Part shown: piece by piece, positions 18,251-26,319 of the stretch | Numbering within the stretch: position 1 is the stretch's first letter | How the letters are laid out: the number at the start of each line of letters is the position of its first letter | Assembly: GCA_965220095.1 (NCBI GenBank) | Contig: CBDCPD010000002.1 | Coordinates: 1-64,000, forward strand | Origin: Bin87 sp965220095 | GTDB lineage: Bacteria; Chloroflexota; Dehalococcoidia; Lucifugimonadales; UBA3495 | Direction: 5' to 3' | Length of the DNA stretch: 64,000 bases | The notes under the pieces: model-generated | The model's database searches: none | Seen by the model: only the letters and a program-made list of their open reading frames with translations | What the model was told of the DNA's origin: nothing | Program-made: the position numbers and the translations under genes

Positions 18251-19567
18251 TTACCGAGGAGCTTGCCCATAGCTATTGTCGCCCCAGCAAACGGGCAGGC
18301 CGTCGTGGCGCAGGCCGCAAGTATGGGATAAGCCAGCACTTACGGCTTGGAAGACGCCGCTGGGCGGTGATGACTGGCCCGCCAGGTTGCTTCCCCAGCA
18401 TCGGACGTTTCCGGCAGCCTGCATAGTGTTGCCGTCGCTATCGATCGCGCAAGTATGCGAGTTGCCAGCTGACACCGCGGTGTAGGTGTAAGCTTCTTGG
18501 TCAAAGTCGCTTTCCGTGGGTCCTGGCGGCGAGCTTTGGGAGGAGGTGTTGTCACCCGAACATTGAATGGTGCCGTTGGTATTCAGCCAGCAGGTATGAT
18601 CCCCGCCGGCGCTTACTTCTACTGCTACACCAGAGGCGTTCTGACCCGATTCATTGCTTCCCCAGCAGTAGATAGAGGAGCCGCTCCGGTTTACACAGTT
18701 ATGGTTGTAACCGGCGGTGATTGATTCGATCTGTGTACTCGTCTCAAAATCCTCAGTCCGTCCTAAACCTGCAGTACCCCAGCAGATCACTTTGTGGTTG
18801 GCGTTTCCTCCAGGCCAAGCAGTCAACCCGCAAGTATGGCTCAGGCCCGAGCTGACCGAAACAAACTTCTGTGTTGCGGGAGGGGAAGATACCGCGGCAC
18901 CCCAACAAGCCACCGTCCCGTCGGATTTCACGCCGCAGGTGTGAAACCCGCCCGCGCTGACCGAGAGAAACGGTCCATCCGGTGGGGAAGACTGGCCTAG
19001 GCCATCGGAACCCCAGCAATCGATGTCTCCGTCCTGCCGCACGCCGCAGGTGTGGGCCACGCCAGCACTTATCTGGGAATAACGGCCCGGGGTGGGCGGT
19101 GTCGTGGAACTGTAGATCAAAGCCGACGCCCAGTTGCTGAATGATGACCAGACCTGTCCCTGGCCCACACTCTGCGCTGCAACGACGTTGAACCAGTAGG
19201 TTTTGTTGGCTTCCAGCCCGGTGATGGTGGCTGAACTGGCCGTGCCGGTCGCCTGGGTCCATTTTTCGTCGGTCCCGTTGGACTGAACCGACCAGATCCA
19301 GTGAGCGTTGGAGTTCGCGGCCGCAGTCCACTGCAGGGTCGCCCCTCCGTTGCCTGAGGCGCTGGCGGTCAGGTTGGACGGGTTACCCAAAGCGCCCTGT
19401 TGCTGGGGTTGGACGTGCGTCTCGCCGTCGCCACCACCAGCGTGGCCAGTTTCGAAGCTCGCCGCGATGTTCGGCGTCGCCGAGGTCAGCATCACCACCA
19501 TGGAAAGCAACGCCACGACACTAGCCAACAACACGGTTCTAGGGTGACAGTTCCGTCTGGAAAACAT
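18251..19567 (-). CDS. Exported FN3 + RCC1-repeat protein (paralogue)
   Basis: ATG 19567 is chosen because GGAGG (complement of 19576-19580) lies 8 bases upstream. The signal peptide covers about residues 1-35 (TVLLASVVALLSMVVMLTS). An FN3 domain (GNPSNLTASASGNGGATLQW) is followed by repeated SAGxxHTCGxxxDGxxxCWG units, six or seven blades. It has the same architecture as 16232-17554 and faces it. It sits just inside the right end of IS607 element B, which starts about 65 bases beyond its ATG, so its promoter region may be partly element DNA. Confidence 0.85.
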   Translation of the reverse strand: MFSRRNCHPRTVLLASVVALLSMVVMLTSATPNIAASFETGHAGGGDGETHVQPQQQGALGNPSNLTASASGNGGATLQWTAAANSNAHWIWSVQSNGTDEKWTQATGTASSATITGLEANKTYWFNVVAAQSVGQGQVWSSFSNWASALIYSSTTPPTPGRYSQISAGVAHTCGVRQDGDIDCWGSDGLGQSSPPDGPFLSVSAGGFHTCGVKSDGTVACWGAAVSSPPATQKFVSVSSGLSHTCGLTAWPGGNANHKVICWGTAGLGRTEDFETSTQIESITAGYNHNCVNRSGSSIYCWGSNESGQNASGVAVEVSAGGDHTCWLNTNGTIQCSGDNTSSQSSPPGPTESDFDQEAYTYTAVSAGNSHTCAIDSDGNTMQAAGNVRCWGSNLAGQSSPPSGVFQAVSAGLSHTCGLRHDGLPVCWGDNSYGQAPR

Positions 19568-19645
19568 CAGCAATACCTCCGAGGGGAAGTTGGGGTCAAT
19601 CTAGGCTTGGCAACGATACATTAGACTTGGACCGATAGATAAACG

Positions 19646-21307
19646 CTAACCAACATTCGACGATGTCGCTGTTGGTTGCGATGCAACCTGCGTGAGCAAG
19701 CCATGCAGGAAGGGGCTGTCTCCCAAAGCCCGCAGGAAGATCCCACGGGCGCCGTTTACGTCACGGTCCATTCCGAAACCGGTGTCATCCCGAATTGCCT
19801 TGGCGCCGCCCAACTTGGTGTTCACGGCGCCGTCCCAACTGCGGGTCTTGCTGGTGTACGCCTCGTTGACGTCGAGCACCAATGCTCCGCGTTGCCAGGC
19901 TTTCCACTTCAAGCGTTGCTTGAACTCGTAGTGGCGGAAGGTAAGCATCATGCGGGCGGTCTTGCTGCGGATCTTCCGGCCAGCCCTTTGGGTCAGGTCA
20001 TGGGTCTCGAACGTCGGTAGCAGGATGATGCGGTAGTTGCTGGTCAACCAGCGAGCCAACTGCCAATGGAGCTCGTCCACCAGGTTCGTTATTCGCTGCC
20101 GCATTCGCGCCTGTGCGCGGCGCATTTGCCGGCGCTTGCGCCGGTGGGGTGCCTTGGCAGTGCGGCTGATGAGGTCGTCGAGCCAGTGGCAGAGCCGCTG
20201 GATACGCCCGAAGGCGTGGTGGCCGAGCTTGCCGCATTCGGTTTCGGAAAAGTACGTGAGAAAGGTGCGAACGCCGGGGTCGAGCGCCACTACGCCATCA
20301 CCGCTTGGGGTCTCGATGTCGCATTGCGCCGGGTGCGGAACGACCAGCCAATAGAGGCCGCGCTCCTTCACCAGCCGGCATTCCTGTTGCCCCGCCGGAA
20401 TGGCCTCAGCCATCCGCAACGGTCCCAGAATGGTGTGATAGACGCCGTGCTCCGTCACCGCGTCATCCGGTACGTAGCACGATTGACGGGGGTTCTTCCG
20501 ACTGCGGAACCGCAGCTCGGCGAACTCCTCGTCCTGCCGCTCACCGCGGGCTCGGTCAGCCGCCAACTGCCGATTGAAGGTCTTGACGTTGCTCATCGCC
20601 CGGCAGGCGTCCCGCACCGCAGTCCGTTTCACCTGGTACGGTACCGACTCCCATTCCGGCTTCAGCGCCTTCAGCTCCGCCATCACCATGCCAGCGATGT
20701 GTCGCCACGCTGCCGGTATGCCCGATTGCAGGATTTCAACCGTCAGGTTGTAGGTCCAGCGGCTGGCGTCCAGCCAAGTTACTATCTGAACCTTCTGCCG
20801 GGCATTCGGATAGACCCGTATCCTGCGCGATTGCCGCTCGGTAGCGCCGGAGTCCGTGCATCCGGCAACTGAACGTGTGGAGAATGGCGAGTAGATCCTC
20901 GGTGAGTTCGGATTCAGGGCTGGCATCCGACTGGTTGAGAACCAGGACTGCGCCGCCGTTTTGCTCGACCAACCACTCGATGAGTTCAAAGCCGAACCGG
21001 GCCAGTCGGTCCCGGTGGGCAACCACAACGTCGAGCTTATCGCCCCGATGCAGTCGCTCCAGTATGGAGAGCAGTCCCTTGCGCTGCCAGTTGAGACCAC
21101 CGGCCACGTCGGTGACGATCTCGGCGTCGGGATAAAGTTCCCGCATCTGGGCGACCTGCCTGCCGAGGTCGCCACGCTGCTGGGCGGAACTGACCCGGCA
21201 GTAGCACACGATATTGGGCCGGGATGCTCCGCGCAGATAGGCGTCAACGTCGTAGAGGCGTTGGCCAGCGGAGTTCCGGTAGTGTGGGATTTTGCCTTCG
21301 TTGGCAT
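19646..21307 (-). CDS. tnpB: IS607 TnpB, copy B (no zinc finger)
   Basis: Near-identical to copy A, with scattered conservative changes such as KPEWESVPYQ for HPEWADVPYQ. It keeps VALDPGVRTF, LPTFETHDL and GMDRDVNGARG, and again has TSKTRSWDG instead of CxxC pairs. The N-terminal about 200 codons overlap tnpA in a different frame. That both copies keep open frames argues for recent movement and an intact product. Confidence 0.8.
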   Translation of the reverse strand: MPTKAKSHTTGTPLANASTTLTPICAEHPGPISCATAGSVPPSSVATSAGRSPRCGNFIPTPRSSPTWPVVSTGSARDCSPYWSDCIGAISSTLWLPTGTDWPGSALNSSSGWSSKTAAQSWFSTSRMPALNPNSPRIYSPFSTRSVAGCTDSGATERQSRRIRVYPNARQKVQIVTWLDASRWTYNLTVEILQSGIPAAWRHIAGMVMAELKALKPEWESVPYQVKRTAVRDACRAMSNVKTFNRQLAADRARGERQDEEFAELRFRSRKNPRQSCYVPDDAVTEHGVYHTILGPLRMAEAIPAGQQECRLVKERGLYWLVVPHPAQCDIETPSGDGVVALDPGVRTFLTYFSETECGKLGHHAFGRIQRLCHWLDDLISRTAKAPHRRKRRQMRRAQARMRQRITNLVDELHWQLARWLTSNYRIILLPTFETHDLTQRAGRKIRSKTARMMLTFRHYEFKQRLKWKAWQRGALVLDVNEAYTSKTRSWDGAVNTKLGGAKAIRDDTGFGMDRDVNGARGIFLRALGDSPFLHGLLTQVASQPTATSSNVG

Positions 21308-21374
21308 ACCGCCTCAAGGTCTGGGGGTGCAGGCCCAACATCGCAGCGGCTTTACGGCTTGCAACGTACACCAT
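20736..21374 (-). CDS. tnpA: IS607 serine recombinase TnpA, copy B
   Basis: Identical in sequence to the TnpA of element A: MerR-like helix-turn-helix, then a serine recombinase core (CYCRVSSAQQ). It provides single-protein, GG-targeted transposition through a circular intermediate in this family. It starts just inside the left end. Confidence 0.9.
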   Translation of the reverse strand: MVYVASRKAAAMLGLHPQTLRRYANEGKIPHYRNSAGQRLYDVDAYLRGASRPNIVCYCRVSSAQQRGDLGRQVAQMRELYPDAEIVTDVAGGLNWQRKGLLSILERLHRGDKLDVVVAHRDRLARFGFELIEWLVEQNGGAVLVLNQSDASPESELTEDLLAILHTFSCRMHGLRRYRAAIAQDTGLSECPAEGSDSNLAGRQPLDLQPDG

Positions 21375-21433
21375 GACAGGAACCTACATTATTATACAAC
21401 AATGCTCAATAAATCATTGCCTAGACATCAGCC

Positions 21434-21640
21434 GTTACGGAGCACGGCGTCTATCACACCGTTTTAGGACCGCTGCGGATGGCCGAGGCCATTCCGGCGG
21501 GGCAAAAGGAATGCCGACTGGTGAAGGAACGCGGCCGGTACTGGCTGGTCGTTCCATACCCAGCGCAATGCGACATTGAGGCCCCAAGCGGCGATGACGT
21601 AGTGGCGCTCGACCCCGGCGTTCGCACCTTTCTCAGAGCG
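21434..21640 (+). pseudogene. Internal fragment of an IS607-type tnpB
   Basis: The plus strand reads GVYHTVLGPLRMAEAIPAGQ, then KECRLVKERGRYWLVVPYPA and DVVALDPGVRTF, matching the middle of TnpB A/B including the first RuvC Asp. It is cut by element B on the left and by a different tnpB-related fragment on the right. It is in the opposite orientation to B. Confidence 0.88.
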
Positions 21641-21641
21641 A

Positions 21642-21926
21642 TACGGGCTGACGGTGCACCAGGCAGCGGCCCTGGTGCTGGCCCGACGCTTGCTTGGTTA
21701 TTCCGAGCGTATCCCCCGTCGATGGGTATGTCCCGTCGGCAATGGCGTGCAGGTCGCCTTCACCGTACCCGTGAGGAAGTGCGTGAAGCACGTGTGGACG
21801 TACTGGGGTGCTGTTTCGGGACAGCTGAGACCGGCGCTTGCAGCGCAATACCGGCTGGGGAAGCGGAGACGCCGACCCAATCCGGTTCAGGCGGTCGCGA
21901 GTGGTAAGACACGCGCGATGGCTTGA
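21642..21926 (+). pseudogene. TnpB-related protein, C-terminal fragment
   Basis: The frame reads LHQAAALVLARRLLGYSERI, then PRRWVCPVGNGVQVAF and GAVSGQLRPALAAQYRLGKR. The opening resembles the region after the last RuvC Asp in long TnpB-related proteins of IS605-like elements (HxAAALxxARRxLGYxE). No start or catalytic core is present. It may be the other end of the type seen at 17606-17935. Confidence 0.5.
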
Positions 21927-22148
21927 GCGGGGATCAGTTCGGTGTTCCTGGGTGAGACTCCTGGGTGGAGCCGTCTTGAACTGTTGGGGCGGCGGCGCGG
22001 CTCAGACCGCGTCAATGGCTGACGGTATTCTGTAACTAAAGTCAACCATTTTTACAACGGTGGCAGAAGGATATTTTTCAAAAAATAACCAAATTGGGCG
22101 GGTTTGCCGCTAGTTGAATCTTCTCGTAATCTGCCATGATATGACCCA
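21927..22148. other. Leader and left end of the next tnpB element
   Basis: The stretch turns AT-rich near 22060-22140 (TATTTTTCAAAAAATAACC), which is probably the left end of the tnpB element that follows. No gene is seen. Confidence 0.4.
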
Positions 22149-23453
22149 ATGCTACGCGCCCACAAAACGCGAATCCGCAACGCCAACCCTGGCAGTTCCA
22201 TCGCACGGGCCTTGGCCCAGCACGACGGCGCGACCCGGTGGGCGTACAACGCCCTGCTGGCACGACTGAACGAAGCCACGCCAGCATCACCCGCCGGCGC
22301 GTTGTGGCCCTCGGTTGACGACCTCGCCAAGACGCTGCGCCGTGCAAAGCCCGAATGGTGGGCCACCGTCGATTGGGAGATGCTGGACAACGGGCGGATT
22401 TGCCTGGCAACGGCGTTGCAACGCTGGCACCAGTGCAGGAAAGGTAACCACGACTGGCACCAGTCGGGTTCCTGCGGATTCCCACGGTTCCAGCGGCGCG
22501 GCAACCGGAAGTCGGTGTCGTTCAGCAGCCACGTTGGAGACGGTAGGCGAGTGCAGCGTCATATCACTCTACCCACCATCGGAACGCTCACGCTGGCCGA
22601 ACCGCTGCCCGAAGTGGGCTGGGTGAAGCAAGTCCACGCAGTCCGAGAGGGCGGCCGGTGGTACGCGGTACTGGTGTACGAAAACGGAGGGCAGTTGCCC
22701 GATGCACCAGGCGACGGGCCGGTTGTCGGGGTGGACGTGGACATCAAGGTGCTGGCGTTCACCAGCGACGGCGAGGAATACGACAACCCACGGTGGTTCA
22801 GACGTGGCGAGCGGAAGCTGCGGCGCATCAACAAGGCCATCGCACGCAGCATCAATCTCAACCTCAACCGGCGCACCAATCGACGTGGGCGACTTTATGA
22901 GCAACGGGCACGGTTGCAATCCCAACAGGCGAATCAACGGCAGACTCACTATCGGCAGACTGCATCCGCGATAGCGAAGTCCGCAGGTACGGTGGTGGCG
23001 GAATCGTTGAACGTCGCCGGCATGGTGCGCAACCAACGTCTCGCCAAAGCGTTGCCGGACGCAGCAGTCGGCGGGTTCCTGCGGGAACTGGAATGGCAGT
23101 GCGTGAAGCGCGGCGTCCTGCTGCTCAAAGCGGGGATGTGGTTCCCCAGCACTCAAATCTGCGCGAGGTGTTGCGGAAGCCCTGATGAGCGTATCGGGTT
23201 GTCAGAGCGTGTGTATCGCTGCCACCTATGCGGCTGGCAGTGTGATCGGGACCAGAACGTGGCCCTGAACCTGCAACAGGTCGCCCCCGCTTTATGGGCG
23301 ACGATAAAAGGACGTGGAGGCGATGTGAGTCCGGCCCCAGGGCCGGCGACTGTCAGCGAAGCGTCTATTGGACAAGGCAATCACTGGCAACCGCCCTGCT
23401 TCCTGGTTGACGGGGAGATTAGGGCTGGTTACAGCGATTATGCCAAATCCTAG
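22149..23453 (+). CDS. tnpB: TnpB RNA-guided nuclease, classical zinc-finger type
   Basis: A 434-residue TnpB of the IS1341/IS605 type with no tnpA beside it. RuvC residues: PVVGVDVDIKVLAF (Asp), TVVAESLNVAGM (Glu) and GWQCDRDQNVALNL (Asp). The zinc ribbon is complete (ICARCC and YRCHLCG), unlike the IS607 copies in this window. A GC-rich hairpin (CCGGCCCCAGGGCCGG, about 23332-23347) lies in the 3' part of the gene, where omega RNAs are encoded. ATG 22149 is preceded by an AT-rich left end. Confidence 0.88.
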   Translation: MLRAHKTRIRNANPGSSIARALAQHDGATRWAYNALLARLNEATPASPAGALWPSVDDLAKTLRRAKPEWWATVDWEMLDNGRICLATALQRWHQCRKGNHDWHQSGSCGFPRFQRRGNRKSVSFSSHVGDGRRVQRHITLPTIGTLTLAEPLPEVGWVKQVHAVREGGRWYAVLVYENGGQLPDAPGDGPVVGVDVDIKVLAFTSDGEEYDNPRWFRRGERKLRRINKAIARSINLNLNRRTNRRGRLYEQRARLQSQQANQRQTHYRQTASAIAKSAGTVVAESLNVAGMVRNQRLAKALPDAAVGGFLRELEWQCVKRGVLLLKAGMWFPSTQICARCCGSPDERIGLSERVYRCHLCGWQCDRDQNVALNLQQVAPALWATIKGRGGDVSPAPGPATVSEASIGQGNHWQPPCFLVDGEIRAGYSDYAKS

Positions 23454-23718
23454 CAAAGCGTAATGTTTCCGTAATACTTGGTGGGATACAATCTCGTGGT
23501 ACGATTTTGACTAACCCTATCCGTGTCGGCCGGCGGCCGGCCCACGGGCCATTCCCGAGGAGGTGAAACCGCCGAACTATAACCATCAACCATCGCGTGG
23601 GAGCAGGCCCCGGATACCCTTTGGCCGCCCGCGTGTGAAACGAGGAACAAAACTGACTGCTTGTACCAGTTGGGACGGAACCCAGCGTTCACTACCAGCT
23701 ACAAGGAGAATTTTACAG
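23454..23718 (+). promoter_or_regulatory. Long leader of the exoprotein gene at 23719
   Basis: A region of 265 bases with no supported gene. It contains a GC-rich inverted segment (CGGCCGGCGGCCGG near 23527) and ends in AAGGAG (23703-23708), 10 bases before ATG 23719. A TACAAT hexamer at 23487-23492 could be a -10 box, but no convincing -35 partner was found. Confidence 0.35.
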
Positions 23719-26217
23719 ATGAGAAAAAAGATTGGAAAACGGATTGGCCCGGTGCCAATCACCTTGGCGGTCGTCGCTTTGGCCGCCGTTCTTTCCGTTG
23801 GCCTGCTGTTGGCAGCGAACGCCAGCATCATTCAGGCCCAAGGTATGCCGGGCGGCGGGGATACTTCGTCCGACAGCAAATGCGCTGCGGTCGTCGCTGG
23901 CGACAGCAAACTATTAGCCACGGACTCCGATGTCCAAGACAATTCACTCGAAGACGTAGTGTCTGGTGGCGGTTGTAAAGTCACCGGTGATTCGGTGGAT
24001 GTAGTTTTTGAAAACCACTTCCCCTCTGCTAGCAACGGCGTGCCCACGACGAATAACCCTGTAGAGGTGAGCCTCGCGGCGTACGCGACCGGTGGTGTTC
24101 AGTTCCCCAGCGTGCAGGCTATCGACAAGAACGATGATGGCGATGCATTTATTGTGGTGGGCAAAGTAGGCGTTGATGAGTATCTCCTGGCTATAGATGC
24201 CCCGTCTATTGCCATCGGTGGCTCCCCAACTCCTGGCACGAAATCTGTCACCATAACCCGTGACATGGCGGAAGACGGGAAAGTTTACCTATTCGCCTAT
24301 ATTGCGACCGACAACGCGTTTGGTGTGCCTAGCCAAGACAACGAAGGGGGCACTCAGGTCACCACCGCGCTCGGCATACCCCTGAGCACCTTCGTTGACG
24401 ACAACAAGCGAAACGCGGATCACGCAGCAGCGGCACAAAACGAAGCCATTGCTTTTGTTATCAGTGAGATCAACGATGCTCTACGCGAAGCTAGGGGTGA
24501 TACCAACTTGCAGACCGCGGCTGCAGTAGAAAACGGAGCCGCTACGCAGACCTTTAACACAACCAACTTGCCTGACGTTGTAGCTGCTGACGCGAGCGCA
24601 ACGCCGGCCAGAACTGTTGCCGACGTTCTTGAGGACGCAAGCGACAGGATCGATACGGTTACGGGCCATGCCAACTACGCCAAAGCTGGTAATGCAACGA
24701 AGATAGCGATTGTCGATGCCGAACTCGCTATCTTGATGGCGCAGGCTGGTTTGGATGCCATTGACCACGGCGCTCCCCAGCATTTCATGAACACCACTGC
24801 GAATATCGTGGTGTTGGTCGAATTCCAGGATCCGGCGGTCGAAAAGGTCGGCGACAAGACCGTATCGTATGTCACGCCCGGCCCTATCGCAGCTGCCGGG
24901 ACGTCTGAAGTCAGTGTTATGGTCAGAGACACCAATGAGATCGCACTTAATGGCTTCATCGATCTCGTCATTGACCCAAGTGCTGCCAGTAGCGTGGTGT
25001 TCTCGCAATCAAACCTGAAGACCTATCACGCGCCGGTTAAAGACGGCATGGTGGCGGCGGCGACCATCAAAGGCCTTCCCAAGACTGGGCCGGTTCGGGT
25101 AGTGGTTACCGGTACGTTTGGTGATTTGACCATCACAGGCTACGCCAAGCGAGAAGGAGCCGCCGACTCGGTCACCGCCATGACCTACTCGTGCACGAAG
25201 AAGATCGAGGGCGACGACGTTGCGGAAGCGGCCATTTGTAACGCCGAAGCCGGCATGAAGACGGCAGATCTAACCGAGAGCACCGTCTTCGCTCCGGGTG
25301 CCAAATTCTTGATCGTCGGCGAGTTGGCAGACTCCGCCGGAAACACGCTGGACAAGCGCGTCAGCGCGAAACAGCTCAAGCCCAGTGGTGTCACGCAAGC
25401 CATTACGAGCATCGTAAACGCTCAGGAAAGTAAAACGGCTCCGGTGGTCGGCGAAGCGCAGGCCAACGCCAGGCTCATCGCCACGATCGATACTAACGAG
25501 GATAGAGCTGCGTTGGGTAACTACGACATCGAAGTGTCCAGTTCGGGCAAGAAGATGACCGTAACCATCACCATCGCCGGTGACGCCTCGCAGATCACCA
25601 TCTATGGTCCCGACATGATCTCGCCAGCTACCGGCCTCGCCAGTTATATGGTCACGGCCACTGATGTTAATGGCAACGTTCCTGCTGATGCTGGTGAACT
25701 TGATGGCAAATTCACCGTCGCGGTTCGTTACAAGGATGCTGAGGTTCTGGGTCTGGCTGATGGTAAGATCGACTTCAATTCCAAGGGCGTAGGTGAGTTC
25801 CTGGTGCAGATGCCTCAGGACGCAGTCGAAGGGGACAGTGTGTCCATCACGGTCGTCTACGGCTCCATTTCTGTCACTAAGGTGGTCACGTACGGCGACC
25901 CTCCAACCGAACCCGAAATGCCCACCGAACTGACCGCTCCGTCTGGCGTCGTGGTGTCGAGTCTTGCTACCACCCAGAGCATCAGCGTGAGTTGGGATAC
26001 GACATCGATCCAGAACGCTCAGCAGATCAAAGTTGTTCTGTTCAACTCTGACGTGACTGGAATCGCCAAGCCGTTGATTACGATCAATCCGGCCAATGAT
26101 CCAGGCAGCGCCACGTTCAATGATGTGCCGGACGGCATGTATAACGTGGTGGTGGCGTCTTTCCGCACCGGGGAGCCCCACAAGCTTAGCGACCTCGAAG
26201 AGGTAACGGTAGAGTAA
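23719..26217 (+). CDS. Large exported protein with beta-sandwich repeats and FN3-like C-terminus
   Basis: An 832-residue protein. ATG 23719 has AAGGAG 10 bases upstream and gives a Lys/Arg-rich signal peptide (MRKKIGKRIGPVPITLAVVA, about 38 residues, Ala-x-Ala-like end near ASIIQAQ). The mature part is acidic, Thr/Ala/Val-rich and beta-predicted, with only a few Cys. The last about 95 residues (TAPSGVVVSSLATTQSISVS) look like an FN3 domain. Composition fits a cell-surface or S-layer-like component. No catalytic motif was found. It heads a run of four co-directional exported proteins. Confidence 0.7.
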   Translation: MRKKIGKRIGPVPITLAVVALAAVLSVGLLLAANASIIQAQGMPGGGDTSSDSKCAAVVAGDSKLLATDSDVQDNSLEDVVSGGGCKVTGDSVDVVFENHFPSASNGVPTTNNPVEVSLAAYATGGVQFPSVQAIDKNDDGDAFIVVGKVGVDEYLLAIDAPSIAIGGSPTPGTKSVTITRDMAEDGKVYLFAYIATDNAFGVPSQDNEGGTQVTTALGIPLSTFVDDNKRNADHAAAAQNEAIAFVISEINDALREARGDTNLQTAAAVENGAATQTFNTTNLPDVVAADASATPARTVADVLEDASDRIDTVTGHANYAKAGNATKIAIVDAELAILMAQAGLDAIDHGAPQHFMNTTANIVVLVEFQDPAVEKVGDKTVSYVTPGPIAAAGTSEVSVMVRDTNEIALNGFIDLVIDPSAASSVVFSQSNLKTYHAPVKDGMVAAATIKGLPKTGPVRVVVTGTFGDLTITGYAKREGAADSVTAMTYSCTKKIEGDDVAEAAICNAEAGMKTADLTESTVFAPGAKFLIVGELADSAGNTLDKRVSAKQLKPSGVTQAITSIVNAQESKTAPVVGEAQANARLIATIDTNEDRAALGNYDIEVSSSGKKMTVTITIAGDASQITIYGPDMISPATGLASYMVTATDVNGNVPADAGELDGKFTVAVRYKDAEVLGLADGKIDFNSKGVGEFLVQMPQDAVEGDSVSITVVYGSISVTKVVTYGDPPTEPEMPTELTAPSGVVVSSLATTQSISVSWDTTSIQNAQQIKVVLFNSDVTGIAKPLITINPANDPGSATFNDVPDGMYNVVVASFRTGEPHKLSDLEEVTVE

Positions 26218-26288
26218 CCATGTACTGACCGGGGAGATCGTCCGGCAAGTCCGGCGGTCTCCCTGAGGGCACGGGAATCAGCCTAGAT

Positions 26289-26313
26289 GCAACGACAATC
26301 TCAAAGGAGATTC
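26289..26313 (+). repeat. Shared leader motif, first copy
   Basis: GCAACGACAATCTCA followed by AAGGAGATT precedes the ATG at 26320 and recurs almost exactly at 28314-28338 before the ATG at 28346. It includes the ribosome-binding site (AAAGGAGA). The preceding intergenic stretch (26230-26270) forms an inverted GGGAGA/TCTCCC hairpin without a T run. Confidence 0.6.
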
Positions 26314-26319
26314 AGTCAA

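Larger units (their letters stand above)
19632..21433 (-). mobile_element. IS607-family element B (tnpA + tnpB)
   Basis: The same structure as element A: GG-bounded, left end GGCTGATGTCTAGG (21433), right end TATCTATCGG (19632). The DNA is almost identical to A, with differences concentrated in tnpB. Its left end sits inside an older, oppositely oriented tnpB fragment (21434 onward), so it inserted into another element of its own family. Confidence 0.88.

Noticed and set aside
23563..23718. N-terminal extension of the exoprotein frame (52 residues before MRKKIG)
   Set aside because: The downstream ATG at 23719 has a well-placed AAGGAG and gives a proper signal peptide; the extension would bury it.
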